Positions 1-9,197 of a stretch of DNA of 64,000 bases are shown piece by piece. Every line of letters starts with the position of its first letter. Positions within the stretch are counted from its first letter, which is position 1. The stretch covers positions 62,001 through 126,000 of the forward strand of contig NZ_SSMQ01000022.1 of assembly GCF_005144585.1 (NCBI RefSeq). The letters run 5' to 3'. A program made the translations under genes and the position numbers. The stretch comes from Polyangium fumosum. Lineage in GTDB: Bacteria > Myxococcota_A > Polyangia > Polyangiales > Polyangiaceae. The notes under the pieces are model-generated. The model was not told the origin of the DNA. It did not search any database and saw only the letters and a program-made list of their open reading frames with translations.

Positions 1-1034
1 GTCGCCTCCCCGGGGCCCTGCGCGGGCAGGCTCGAAAGCATGGGCCGCAACGAGCGGCGCTCCTCGCTCTCGATCGCCAGGATCAACTGCGCGCGCTCGG
101 CGAGCGTATCCCCCGCCATTTCCTCGACCCACGCGGCGATCTCCGACGGCGTCGCCAGCGGCCCGCACGCTTCGAGCGCCATCGCCATTTCGAGCGCCGT
201 GGGAAAACGCGCGTCCGCGTCGCGCCGGAGCGCGCGCAACGTGACCTCGTCGAAACAAGCGGGCAGCGCGGCCACGCGTTTGCTCGGCGGCTCGACCTCG
301 GCTTCGAGCAGGCGCACGAGCGCGAGGTCCTCCGACGCGCCCGCATAAAGCCGCCGACACGTGAGCGTCTCCCAGAGCACGACGCCCGCCGCATACACGT
401 CCCCCCGCCGATCGAGCACCTCCCCGCGGAGCTGCTCGGGCGACATGTACGCGAGTTTTCCCTTGATCGTATGGTCGCTCGTCACGTGCGCCCGCCCGGC
501 CGCCCGCGCAATGCCGAAGTCGAGCACGCGCGCGACGCCGTCCGCGCCCACGAGCACGTTCTGCGGCGACACGTCGCGGTGCACCACGCCGAGCGGCTCG
601 CCCCGCGCGTCGCGCGCCTCGTGCGCCGCGTGCAGCCCTCGAAGCGCATTCGCCAGCACCGCGGCCACGATCGGCGGCGGGATCTTCTGCTTGCGCTTGC
701 TCGCCGCGCTGATGAGCCGCGCGAGCGGCTCGCCGTGCACGTACTCCATCACCAGGAAGACCTCGCCTTCCTGCGACACCACGTCGAGCGTGCCCACCAC
801 GTTCGGGTGCCGGATCCGCGCCGCGATCCGCGCCTCGTCCGTGAACATCGCGACGACCTCGGCGATCCTCGCGTGCCAGGGATGGAGGCGCTTGATCGCC
901 ACCGTCCGCATGAACCCCTCGTCCCCGAGGAGCCGCCCGAGGTGGACCGTGGCCATGCCGCCCGCCGCGATCTCGTCGTGCACGCGATAACGGCCCAGCA
1001 CGAGCACCCGGGGCGCGCCGCGTTCGCCTTCCAT
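1..1034 (-). CDS. Serine/threonine protein kinase, C-terminus off the left edge
   Basis: Hanks-type cytoplasmic kinase, incomplete because the window ends inside it. From the ATG at 1034 the translation begins MEGERGAPRVLVLGRYRVHD. It shows the Gly-rich loop AAGGMATVHLG (about residues 23-33), the VAIK lysine (about K48), the catalytic loop HRDVSPQN (about 150-157) and DFG (about 170-172), followed by the activation segment and GKLAYMSPEQ. All catalytic residues are present, so it should be active. The VSPQN form of the catalytic loop is common in myxobacterial kinases. It is divergent to nothing and lies directly downstream, on the same strand, of the FHA-sigma-54 activator (12-base gap), so the two may be co-transcribed. 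The kinase could phosphorylate a partner read by the FHA domain; that link is inference. Confidence 0.93.
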   Translation of the reverse strand, partial: MEGERGAPRVLVLGRYRVHDEIAAGGMATVHLGRLLGDEGFMRTVAIKRLHPWHARIAEVVAMFTDEARIAARIRHPNVVGTLDVVSQEGEVFLVMEYVHGEPLARLISAASKRKQKIPPPIVAAVLANALRGLHAAHEARDARGEPLGVVHRDVSPQNVLVGADGVARVLDFGIARAAGRAHVTSDHTIKGKLAYMSPEQLRGEVLDRRGDVYAAGVVLWETLTCRRLYAGASEDLALVRLLEAEVEPPSKRVAALPACFDEVTLRALRRDADARFPTALEMAMALEACGPLATPSEIAAWVEEMAGDTLAERAQLILAIESEERRSLRPMLSSLPAQGPGEA

Positions 1035-1046
1035 TCAGCCCTGAGA

Positions 1047-2438
1047 CTACCCCTTGTGGCGCGCCTTGATGAGCTGAAAGTAGCGCCGCGCAATCCCCGA
1101 CGCCGCGGCGGCCGCGCCCACGTTGCCGCCGTGCGCCGCGAGCACCCGCTGCACGTACCGCCGCTCGAACTCCTCGACCACGCGCTCGCGCGCCCGCGGC
1201 AAAGGCAAATCGAGCGCGAGGATCTCCTCGGCGAAATCTGCCGGCGCGGGCTTCGGCGGCGCGCTCGGCCGCGGCACGCCCGACGCGCGCGGCGTGTTCG
1301 GCCGGAGCGTCGCGATCGGCGCGAGCTCGCCGAGGGCCACGCGACGCGCCACGGCGTTGTAGAGCTCGCGCACGTTGCCCGGCCACGCGTAGTCCGCGAT
1401 CCGCCGCGCGAAATCGGGCGGGAACGGCGTGTCCTTGCCGGCCAGTTGACGCCAGAAGTGTTGCGCCAAGACAACCACGTCCCCCGATCGCCTCCGCAGC
1501 GGCGGCAGCTCGATCCGCGCCACCGCGAGCCGGTAGAACAGATCGTCACGGAACCTCCCCGCCTGGATCTCGTGATCGAGGTCGCGCCGCGTCGCCGCCA
1601 GGATCCGCACGTCCACGCGGACCCACCGGTTCGATCCGACGCGCTGCACCTCCGAGCGCTCGAGCGCGCGGAGCAGCTTCGCCTGCAGCGGCAGCTCCAG
1701 ATCGCCGATCTCGTCGAGCAAGAGCGTGCCGCCGTGCGCCTCCTCGAACACGCCCTTGCGGGACTCGGTCGCGCCCGTGAACGCCCCGCGCTCGTGCCCG
1801 AAGAGCGCGGACTCGACGAGGTTCGGCGGGACCGCCGTGCAATCGAACACGACAAACGGCCCCTGCTTGCGGGGCCCGAGCTCGTGCAGCGACTCGGCCA
1901 GCACCTCCTTGCCCGTGCCCGTCTCGCCCTCGATGAGCACGGGCACGGCCGCGCTCGCGAGCCGCTCGCAGAGCGGATAGAGCGCGCGCATCTCCGGGCT
2001 CGCGCCGAACATCGCGCCGAACCGCACGGCCGAGGGGATCGCCGCGGGCGCTTGATCGGCGAGCCTGTCGATGCGGATCTGCGTCTCGCCCATCGTGACG
2101 ACCTCGCCGCCCGTGAGCAGCGCGCCGAGGACGGCCACGCCTTGCACCGACGTGCCGTTCGTCGACTCGAGGTCTGTCACGCGGAGCTTGCCGCGCAGGA
2201 TCTCAAAGGCCGCGTGCCTGCGCGACACCAGCCGATCGTCGACGCGGAGATCACACATCGGGCTCTGCCCGACGAGCACGCGCGACGGGTGCCCGGGCGC
2301 GATCGTGAACGTCTGTCCGCGGCTCGCGCCGGCGACGACCACGAGCGAAAACCCGGGCGAGGCCGCGCGGTCGGGCCTGCGCACGAGCTCCGTCTCCACC
2401 TTGTCGTCGAACTCGTCCTCGTCCTCGCGCCCGCTCAT
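1047..2438 (-). CDS. Sigma-54-dependent transcriptional activator with N-terminal FHA domain
   Basis: Activates RNA polymerase-sigma54 at enhancer-dependent promoters; the signal enters through a phosphothreonine-binding FHA domain instead of a response-regulator receiver. Domains in order: FHA about residues 30-125 (SRRHAAFEI and ESTNGTSVQG core motifs), AAA+ with Walker A GETGTGKE (171-178), the sigma54-contact loop GAFTGA (218-223), Walker B GGTLLLDEIGDL (236-247) and WPGNVREL, then a Fis-type helix-turn-helix at the C-terminus. The start is taken at the ATG at 2438 (MSGREDEDEF); an in-frame GTG lies 18 bases upstream. It precedes the kinase by 12 bases on the same strand. FHA-AAA+-HTH activators of this kind, often beside Ser/Thr kinases, are a known myxobacterial expansion. 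No target promoter can be assigned from the sequence. Confidence 0.95.
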   Translation of the reverse strand: MSGREDEDEFDDKVETELVRRPDRAASPGFSLVVVAGASRGQTFTIAPGHPSRVLVGQSPMCDLRVDDRLVSRRHAAFEILRGKLRVTDLESTNGTSVQGVAVLGALLTGGEVVTMGETQIRIDRLADQAPAAIPSAVRFGAMFGASPEMRALYPLCERLASAAVPVLIEGETGTGKEVLAESLHELGPRKQGPFVVFDCTAVPPNLVESALFGHERGAFTGATESRKGVFEEAHGGTLLLDEIGDLELPLQAKLLRALERSEVQRVGSNRWVRVDVRILAATRRDLDHEIQAGRFRDDLFYRLAVARIELPPLRRRSGDVVVLAQHFWRQLAGKDTPFPPDFARRIADYAWPGNVRELYNAVARRVALGELAPIATLRPNTPRASGVPRPSAPPKPAPADFAEEILALDLPLPRARERVVEEFERRYVQRVLAAHGGNVGAAAAASGIARRYFQLIKARHKG

Positions 2439-2519
2439 GCCGCGCCATCTCAGCACGCACGCACGCCGACGTCACGGCCCCGGCGCGCGCCCCGCTTTTC
2501 GCCGGAGAGCTCGGGCTCC

Positions 2520-2714
2520 ATGCCTTCGCGCATGAACCTCGAGATCGCGGACGAAGAAGCAAGGGAGCTCAAGCTCGCGCTCGACATCCGGCTGCGGGAG
2601 ATGCGCAACGAGCTCGTCCACACGGACGATCACGCCTACCGGGATGACCTGCGCAGATCGCTCGAACGGCTGGAGAAGGTCGCGGAGAAGGTCAGCGGAA
2701 GCGGGACGCGCTGA
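2520..2714 (+). CDS. Small acidic helical protein, unknown function
   Basis: Encodes 64 residues, highly charged and almost certainly helical (runs such as ADEEARELKLALDIRLREMR). There is no signal peptide or membrane segment. The ATG at 2520 is preceded by GGAGAG in the right range; a second ATG at 2532 would drop four residues. It ends 6 bases before the convergent FadL gene. I do not recognise a named family. The clean strand-specific reading frame, ribosome-binding site and protein-like composition argue it is real. It could be a small regulatory or stress-related coiled-coil protein, but no function is assigned. Confidence 0.6.
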   Translation: MPSRMNLEIADEEARELKLALDIRLREMRNELVHTDDHAYRDDLRRSLERLEKVAEKVSGSGTR

Positions 2715-2720
2715 CGGCGC

Positions 2721-4223
2721 CTACGTCCCGCTCCCCTCCGGCTCCGGCTTCGGCTTCGCCGGCGCCGCCTTCCCGAACGTGTACATCGCGCCGAGGCCCA
2801 CGATCGTCGCGTTCGCCGCATACGTCCCGCCGTTGATGATGTTCGGCTGCGGCGCGGGGTTCGCCACGAGCGGGCTCACCTGCGGGATCTTCGCTTCGCG
2901 TGGATCGACGTCCTGCGAGAACATGATGGCGTGCGCCACCACGAGGTCGAACCGGAAGGGCCCGACGTGGAGCCCCGCGCCGACCGAAGGCGTCAGCTTG
3001 TTCGAATCGATCGTCAGCACCGAGACGTATTCGTTCGGCACCGCGCTCGTCTCGAAGCGGAGCCCCGCCCGCACGTCGAGCTGCATCTTCCCCACGGGAA
3101 TCGCGTATTCGCCGCCGACCTGCGCCGAGAACGCGCCCCGGAAATTGCGCGGCAGATTCACGGGCGGCAAGAGGTACGTCTCGGGAAACCCCACCACGTT
3201 CTTCAGCGCGACCCCGTTCGGATTCACGCGAATGCTATCGTGGACCCCCCAATCCTCGTAGGCCACCGCGAGCTCGGCCCGGAGCTTGTCGTTCGGCCGC
3301 GCCTCCACGCCGAGCCGCACGTTCCACGGCAGCTCGAAGGCCACGTCCGCGTCCTCGCCTTCCTGCCGCGCCGTCGCGAACGGCGCCGCCGACGGGAGCC
3401 GCGTCCGGATCGTCCCGCTCGACCGCACCCAGAACGGCAAATGCCCCGACAAACCCACCCGCACCTTCGGGTGCGGGATGTAAATCACGCCCGCATTCGC
3501 CGACGGCGCGATGATCGGCCCGACGGCGAGCTCCGCGAGCACGTCCCACGACGGCTGCTCCGGCGCGCAGAAGAACCGGTCCGGCACGCATCCCGAGAAG
3601 ACCACCGTGCTCCGGAACGTCCCCGCGAGCACCTCGATCCCCGCGCCGATCCGCAGGTTCGGCGTCGGCGCGTAGGCCGCGTACGCGCCGCCCACTGCGA
3701 GGACCGAGCCTTCGAGCGAGAGCAACGAATACCGCTGCGGCGCGGGTTGCCCGTTCGAGGTCTCGGGGTACGTCGCGATGCCCACGTATGGCGCCCATAA
3801 CCCGACGCCCACGACCCATTGATCGTGCGGGACGAACGAAAACCCGAGCGTCGGGATCGGCAGAAACGGCGCGCTCCCCCGGACCGGATCGAACGTCTGC
3901 ACGCGCTCGTTCACGGTCGCGCCCGTGTTCGGATCCGTCTGCCGGACGATCGTGCTGCGCGTGTATTCGCTCGAAAAATGAACGTAACTCGCGTCGAAGA
4001 GCACGCTCATCCCGGCGTCGTAGAGCCCCGCGGGGTTGTAGACGACGGACCCGAGATCGTCGGCGCCCGCGACGAACGCCCCGCCCCGGCCGAGCGGGCG
4101 CACGCCGCGCTCGGACAGATAGAGGCCCGCCGCGCCGGCGGATTCGGAGAAGAGCCCGAGAGAAACGGCGGCGAGCGCGCCCAAGGCGAGCGCGCGCTTC
4201 CGCGGGGAGGGATTTCTGGTCAT
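2721..4223 (-). CDS. FadL/OmpP1/TodX-family outer-membrane channel
   Basis: A 500-residue beta-barrel for uptake of long-chain fatty acids or other hydrophobic compounds across the outer membrane. It has an N-terminal signal peptide (MTRNPSPRKRALALGALAAV, cleavage near SAGA-AG). After it comes the family hallmark hatch region RPLGRGGAFVAGADDLGSVV followed by YNPAGL. The rest is alternating strands with a terminal aromatic-rich strand GLGAMYTFG. Its start codon overlaps the stop of the upstream 1314-residue lipoprotein gene (shared bases TCAT at 4220-4223, read ATGA on the minus strand), so the two are translationally coupled and probably act together. The substrate is unknown. Confidence 0.9.
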   Translation of the reverse strand: MTRNPSPRKRALALGALAAVSLGLFSESAGAAGLYLSERGVRPLGRGGAFVAGADDLGSVVYNPAGLYDAGMSVLFDASYVHFSSEYTRSTIVRQTDPNTGATVNERVQTFDPVRGSAPFLPIPTLGFSFVPHDQWVVGVGLWAPYVGIATYPETSNGQPAPQRYSLLSLEGSVLAVGGAYAAYAPTPNLRIGAGIEVLAGTFRSTVVFSGCVPDRFFCAPEQPSWDVLAELAVGPIIAPSANAGVIYIPHPKVRVGLSGHLPFWVRSSGTIRTRLPSAAPFATARQEGEDADVAFELPWNVRLGVEARPNDKLRAELAVAYEDWGVHDSIRVNPNGVALKNVVGFPETYLLPPVNLPRNFRGAFSAQVGGEYAIPVGKMQLDVRAGLRFETSAVPNEYVSVLTIDSNKLTPSVGAGLHVGPFRFDLVVAHAIMFSQDVDPREAKIPQVSPLVANPAPQPNIINGGTYAANATIVGLGAMYTFGKAAPAKPKPEPEGSGT

Positions 4224-7200
4224 TGACGCGGCCGCTTCTGAACGATGGTGTAGATCTGCTCGAGGCCGCGGGTCGGGCTCGTCAGGAAATCACGCGCGGA
4301 GCCGAAGATCGTCTCGTAATCGGTAGGCGCGAGCGGCCCCGGGTTCGCCGCCGCGTCGATGCGGCTCACCTCGGCCACCGTATCCATGATGATCTCCAGC
4401 GGCGAGAGCCTCGCCACGCCGTTCACCGGCTCCATCGGCGTCACGAGGTTCGGCAGGATGTGATCCATCACGTGGTACTTGTCGTACACGTCCGAATTGA
4501 GCGCCTTCAGGAGCTGGAGCGCCGCCGGCAATGCGCCCTTGTTCCCCGCCTCGTCCTCGGGCCGCGCGCCCGGGGCCGCCGCATTGAGGAGCGGCGCGAT
4601 CTCGGTATCGGCGAGCAGCGCTTGCAACGCGTCCGCGAGCGACGAGAGCGTCGCTTCGAGCGCCTGCCCGTCGCTCGCGGACGACAGGAGATGATCGAGC
4701 AGCCGTTCGAGCTCACGCCGCGCCGTCTCGTCCTGCCGGATCTTCTCCAGCAGGTCCACGAGCGCGGCCGCCATCGGGCTATCGAGCCCATCGGCGAGCG
4801 ACTTGCCGAGCTCCTTCGCCCAGGTACACGGCGTCCCCTTCTCGCGATCCGGGCAATGCGCGTTCACCTGCTCGCGGAACACGCGCAACGTCGTCGAAAG
4901 CGCCCGCGGGATCGCCGGGTTCGCGAACTTCGCCGCCGCGCCCTCGCCCTCCACGGCGAGGAACTGATCCACGAGCTGCGAGCGCGCCCGCTTCCATTGC
5001 CCCTTGCGCCTCTCCGCGTCTGCCTTGCACGTGTCGTACGCCGCCTGGCAATCGGCGAGCTCTTGCCCCGCCTTTCCGGAACAGCCACACGCGTTGTCGA
5101 AGCGCAGATCCATCGCGTGCAGCCCGTCGGCGAACAACGTGAACACCGTGTGCTGCGCCTGCGGCGTCCCGTCCACCCACGTCGTGCCCTTGTTCCCCTT
5201 CCGATCCGTCATCCCCGCGGCCGCGGCGTATGCCGGATCGAACAGGAGCTGCGCAGTCTTTTCGAGCACGTCGGCGCCCGTGAGCACCTTGCCCGCGTTC
5301 GGCCCGCGCGCGACCGTGACCTTCGAGACGTCGCGCATCGCTTTCGAGAACTCGTGCAGCGCGGGCACGATGTCGGTCATGAACGCGTCCGCCAGGATCG
5401 GCTCGTACGTGTTCACGCCCGCGCCCGAGCAATAGATCGGGTTCGTCTTGGCATCTCCGCTCGAATCACACTCCGCGCCGTGATCGGGCCCCGGCCAGTG
5501 GCGCTTCAGGATCTCGATCAGGTCGAGCAGCATGACCTCTCCGTCGGCCACGAACTCGCCGTTCTGCTGCGTGCATTGCGTCCCCGCCGCGTTGCACGTC
5601 GCGTTCGCGAACGTGGTCACGAGCGGCCGCAGGTAATCGTAAAACCCGAACCGTTCGAGGACGAACAGCGTGTTTTCCCCCCGCAAGCGCAGAATGTCCG
5701 CCGACGTCTGGCACTTGCGCGTTTCGATCTGCGTCTGCGGACAAACCACGGTGGGGACGGGCTCGATCAGGTTCGAGATGAAATCGTTCGTCTTCTTGTT
5801 CTTCGCGTTGCCGCCGAGGATGTAGAGGTCGATGTCCGGCAGCACGCTGAACTGATCCGACGTCGCACCGAAGAAGACGAGCCGGTTCAGCGCCTTTGGT
5901 TCCGGCTTCAGCGTCAGGCCCGTGATGCCCGACGATTGCTCGAAGAGCGCGCCCTTGTCCGTGAAGACGCCGAGGAAGTTCAGGATGCCTTCGAGCGTGC
6001 CCGATTTGATCTTGAACTCGGCGCGCTTCGGGTGATCGGCCGGCAGGACCGAGTCGAGGTAAAACACCCCGAGGTTCGGGAACGCGAGCAGCTCGCATTC
6101 GTCGTAGCTGCCGATGAGCGGCCACGACACCGTGAGGCTGCCGAGCGCCGCCTTCACCTTCGCGCCCTGCTTGTTGCACGCCTTCACGTTGTTCGCGTGA
6201 TGAATGATGTCGAGCGTCCGCTCCCAGCACGAGCGGTTTTCCCCCGCGACCGGCTTCGTCCGATCGACGGGCGTCGACGGATCGAGCGTGTTGTTCGTCG
6301 TGACGTTCCACGCCGGACCATTGAGGTCGTCGTCGTAATACGTCATCTCGTCGCGGTTCGTCATGAGCCGCATCAGCGACTCGCCCATGTGCGAGACGCC
6401 GCCGGTCGGCGTCACGAACGCCGGATCCCCGAACGATCCGATGAGCTTCGCCGTGAGCCCCGGCCGCTGCGTGACCCGCCCCATCACGGCCGCGATCTCG
6501 TCCCAGATCGGCGCCTCGTACGGGATCCCCGCGCGCTTCTCCGTGCCCTGCGCCGCGAGCGTATCGTGATCGAGCGCGATCTTCCGGATCTTCAGCGCCG
6601 CGCCGAGCAACCGCGAAAGCTCCTGCTCGTGGTTCTCCACGAGATCGATGAGCCCGAGCACGAGCGCATCCGACTCCGGATCCGCGAGGATCTGCCCGAG
6701 CGCATGCGCGAGATCCGGCAGCGGCGAGGTATCGGCCTTGAAACGCCGATACGGAACACAGCTCGCACACTCGGTCCCCGCGGGTTTGACCTCCTCGGTC
6801 TCCAGATCGTAGACCGCGTCCTCGCGATCTCCGAGCAGCATCGTCGCCCCCGCGACCGCGTACATCAACGTCTCGCGCTCGTCCTTCCACGCATCCTCGC
6901 CGCCGCTCGGCGCGTACTGCGTCGCATCCACGAGCGGCGCGAGGTCCTGCGCGACTGCGCCGATCAACGTGCGCGACGTGTCGACGTATTCGTAGATCTG
7001 CGGCTCGGCGCGGCCATACGGATCCGTGCCCGGCGTTCCTTCGGGACTGAACGGCGCGAGCGCCGCGACGGGCACGTTGATGTTCGTGACGAATTGCCCG
7101 AACTCGTCCGTGTCGGCGAACCCGTCTCCGTCCGTATCCGCGAACGGCGCGGGCACCGTGCCCGCCTGCCCCGGCACGTTGCCGAACGGCACGACGAACC

Positions 7201-8164
7201 CGCGTCGATCCCGCCGCGCGATCCACGTCGGCTCCGCGGATGCATCCTTCGCGTACCGCGCGTCCTGGTCGAGCAGGATCCGCGAGAGCATTTCGAGCGT
7301 CTCCATCGGCCGGTTCGGCTGCGCCGTCGCCGGGTCCACGACGAGCGGCGCGAGCGGCGCGAGCGTCGGCTTCGAAGTCGCGAGATCGCGCTCGACGACG
7401 CGGAGGATCTGCGTGAGCTCGGGCGCCATCACGCCCTCGGGCGCGAGCACGTCGAGCGCGCTGCCGAGCAGCGGGCGCAGCCGCGGATACGAGAGCAAAG
7501 GCCGCACCGCACCGAGCGCCGCGCCCGTCGGCCTGTATCCTTGCCGCCCCCATATCTTCGAGAACGCTTGCCGTGCGGGCTCGCTCTGCATGAACGAGGC
7601 GAAGACCTCGCCGAGCGCGCGCGTCGAAGCGGGCACCGTGGGCGTTCCTTGGGGCTCGAACGGATTCGACTCGTAGAGGCGCGAGAGGTTCTGGCTGAAC
7701 GACAGGAGCGCGTCGTGCAGCCGCACCTTGTCACCTTCGGCCTCGGTCGTGACGTCGTCGATCTCGATGTCGGGGAAGATCGCGTTGAAGGCCTGCACGA
7801 GGTCGCTGCGCCGCTTCGCCATGGCCTCGACCTTGGCGATGCCGAGCGCACGCGCCGTCTCCTGCTTGGCCCCGCGCGCGGGCGGCAGGAAGCTCGTATC
7901 GACCGTATCCGCGTAGATCCCCTGGTTCGAGTAGTGGCAGATCGCATGGTACGATCCGCCCGTGAGATCTTCGGTCAACGAACTCGCGCCGATACGATCG
8001 CAGAGCACGCCGTAAAGGTCGTCGCCGAGCGTAGCCTTCGGCGGCGCAATCCGGGTGGTATCGATGCCCTCGTGGCACGACGCGGCCGCAGCGACGGTGG
8101 CGACCAGGCCAAACGAACGAAGAACACGGCGCAAGACAGGCGAGCGAGTCAGACGAGCGCGCAT
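4220..8164 (-). CDS. Very large (1314 aa) putative lipoprotein, partner of the FadL-type channel
   Basis: Secreted protein with a signal peptide ending in a lipobox-like VAAAASC (Cys about residue 30), so probably a lipoprotein. No enzyme family is recognisable. Visible parts are mostly helical sequence, a calcium-loop-like DTDGDGFADTDEF near residue 340, and scattered paired cysteines. One Cys-rich patch, NACGCSGKAGQ with later Cys residues, lies near residue 1020. The ATG at 8164 is followed by a normal n-region (RARLTRSPVLRRVLRS). The gene runs unbroken for 3.9 kb and ends in an ATGA overlap with the FadL-family gene. A coupled giant lipoprotein plus FadL channel suggests a periplasmic or surface component of one transport system; this is inference from coupling only. 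Confidence 0.8.
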   Translation of the reverse strand: MRARLTRSPVLRRVLRSFGLVATVAAAASCHEGIDTTRIAPPKATLGDDLYGVLCDRIGASSLTEDLTGGSYHAICHYSNQGIYADTVDTSFLPPARGAKQETARALGIAKVEAMAKRRSDLVQAFNAIFPDIEIDDVTTEAEGDKVRLHDALLSFSQNLSRLYESNPFEPQGTPTVPASTRALGEVFASFMQSEPARQAFSKIWGRQGYRPTGAALGAVRPLLSYPRLRPLLGSALDVLAPEGVMAPELTQILRVVERDLATSKPTLAPLAPLVVDPATAQPNRPMETLEMLSRILLDQDARYAKDASAEPTWIARRDRRGFVVPFGNVPGQAGTVPAPFADTDGDGFADTDEFGQFVTNINVPVAALAPFSPEGTPGTDPYGRAEPQIYEYVDTSRTLIGAVAQDLAPLVDATQYAPSGGEDAWKDERETLMYAVAGATMLLGDREDAVYDLETEEVKPAGTECASCVPYRRFKADTSPLPDLAHALGQILADPESDALVLGLIDLVENHEQELSRLLGAALKIRKIALDHDTLAAQGTEKRAGIPYEAPIWDEIAAVMGRVTQRPGLTAKLIGSFGDPAFVTPTGGVSHMGESLMRLMTNRDEMTYYDDDLNGPAWNVTTNNTLDPSTPVDRTKPVAGENRSCWERTLDIIHHANNVKACNKQGAKVKAALGSLTVSWPLIGSYDECELLAFPNLGVFYLDSVLPADHPKRAEFKIKSGTLEGILNFLGVFTDKGALFEQSSGITGLTLKPEPKALNRLVFFGATSDQFSVLPDIDLYILGGNAKNKKTNDFISNLIEPVPTVVCPQTQIETRKCQTSADILRLRGENTLFVLERFGFYDYLRPLVTTFANATCNAAGTQCTQQNGEFVADGEVMLLDLIEILKRHWPGPDHGAECDSSGDAKTNPIYCSGAGVNTYEPILADAFMTDIVPALHEFSKAMRDVSKVTVARGPNAGKVLTGADVLEKTAQLLFDPAYAAAAGMTDRKGNKGTTWVDGTPQAQHTVFTLFADGLHAMDLRFDNACGCSGKAGQELADCQAAYDTCKADAERRKGQWKRARSQLVDQFLAVEGEGAAAKFANPAIPRALSTTLRVFREQVNAHCPDREKGTPCTWAKELGKSLADGLDSPMAAALVDLLEKIRQDETARRELERLLDHLLSSASDGQALEATLSSLADALQALLADTEIAPLLNAAAPGARPEDEAGNKGALPAALQLLKALNSDVYDKYHVMDHILPNLVTPMEPVNGVARLSPLEIIMDTVAEVSRIDAAANPGPLAPTDYETIFGSARDFLTSPTRGLEQIYTIVQKRPRQ

Positions 8165-8272
8165 GTGGACCCTCCCACGCGAAGGATTCTACACGAGCCC
8201 TGCCCCACCAGGAACGCCGACGTTCGACAATTGTCACGAGCGAGGCGCCCAAAGGTTGCTACATCGCCGCGC
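8165..8272. promoter_or_regulatory. Divergent promoter region
   Basis: This 108-base gap separates the start of the minus-strand lipoprotein-FadL operon from the plus-strand hotdog-like gene, so promoters for both must lie here or just inside the genes. No convincing -35/-10 or -24/-12 pair was found by eye. Confidence 0.4.
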
Positions 8273-9190
8273 ATGACGTTCATCCCCGCGGAACCCGAGG
8301 TCCCGGAAGCACAACGCGCGGCGGGGCCGCTGGTCCTGCGTTACGAGGACATTAGTCAGAACGGAAAACTCCTGCTCGACGCGATGCCGGTGGTGCTCGG
8401 GCCTTCAGTGTGGCGGGCGGTGTGGCAACGAGGCGCGGCGCCCGCGCTCGCGGCGGAGGGGATCGTCCCGATCCTGAGCCGTTTCGTGATCGAGGGCGGC
8501 GAGGGCCCGCTCTCGGTGATGTCCAAGGTCGAAGGGGACGGACGATTCCAGATCGCGCACACCGTGGGCGCAGACGGCGCGGTCGAGCGGCTGATGCTGA
8601 ACATGTGGTGCGACGTGTACGGCGAAGCAGGGCGCACGCACGGGCCTCCGCCGGCAAACGCGGGCGAGCGCCTGCTCGCCGGTCGTGTCTTCGCCGAGCA
8701 CGTGATCACGCGCCCGTTCGGCCCCCCGGAGGCGCGCAAGATCACGCGGGTCTCCGTGCCGGGTCTTCCCGAGGTGCCGCCCGACCGCCATGCGTGGCGA
8801 CCGCCCGAGGCCTCGATCGAGCTGCCGCCGGGGGCGCGCTGGCTCGACGACGCATTCACGCTCGACGCGACGCACGTGCTCTTTGGTCTCGACCACACGG
8901 ACTCGAACCAGCACGTCAATTCGCTGGTCTATCCGCGCCTCTTCGTGGACGCCGCGCTGCGCCGGTTGTGGGACCACGGCTGGAAAAACCCACAAATCGC
9001 GCGCGCCGCAGAGATCGCTTACCGAAAGCCGAGTTTCGCCGGCGAACGGGTGCGGGTCGCGCTGCGCGCGTTCGCGCGGGACGACGCGGCGGGCGTGGCA
9101 GCGATCCTGATGTCGGACGAGGAGGCCCAGGGGCCGATCGAGAAGGCGCGGCCGCGGGTGTTTGCGCGGATGTGGTTTGGCGAGTCTTGA
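8273..9190 (+). CDS. Hotdog-fold thioesterase-like protein
   Basis: A 305-residue cytoplasmic protein. Its best clue is the C-terminal half motif DHTDSNQHVNSLVYPRLF (about residues 207-224), which matches the D-x-N-x-H-V-N-x-x-x-Y signature of acyl-ACP/acyl-CoA thioesterases of the hotdog fold. It is followed by typical secondary elements (RKPSFAGERVRVALRAF). The length fits two hotdog domains in tandem, with the first degenerate. No signal peptide. The ATG at 8273 is the first in frame after the intergenic region. It ends 7 bases from the convergent znuB. Likely acts on an acyl thioester; the substrate is not inferable, and a non-enzymatic double-hotdog protein is the alternative. Confidence 0.65.
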   Translation: MTFIPAEPEVPEAQRAAGPLVLRYEDISQNGKLLLDAMPVVLGPSVWRAVWQRGAAPALAAEGIVPILSRFVIEGGEGPLSVMSKVEGDGRFQIAHTVGADGAVERLMLNMWCDVYGEAGRTHGPPPANAGERLLAGRVFAEHVITRPFGPPEARKITRVSVPGLPEVPPDRHAWRPPEASIELPPGARWLDDAFTLDATHVLFGLDHTDSNQHVNSLVYPRLFVDAALRRLWDHGWKNPQIARAAEIAYRKPSFAGERVRVALRAFARDDAAGVAAILMSDEEAQGPIEKARPRVFARMWFGES

Positions 9191-9197
9191 AGGGCGC

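Noticed and set aside
3788-9190. 1800-codon open frame on the plus strand, opposite the FadL and large lipoprotein genes
   Set aside because: It is a GC-bias shadow: Arg-rich composition without domains, fully antisense to well-supported genes. Only its last 305 codons (from 8273) are a real gene.
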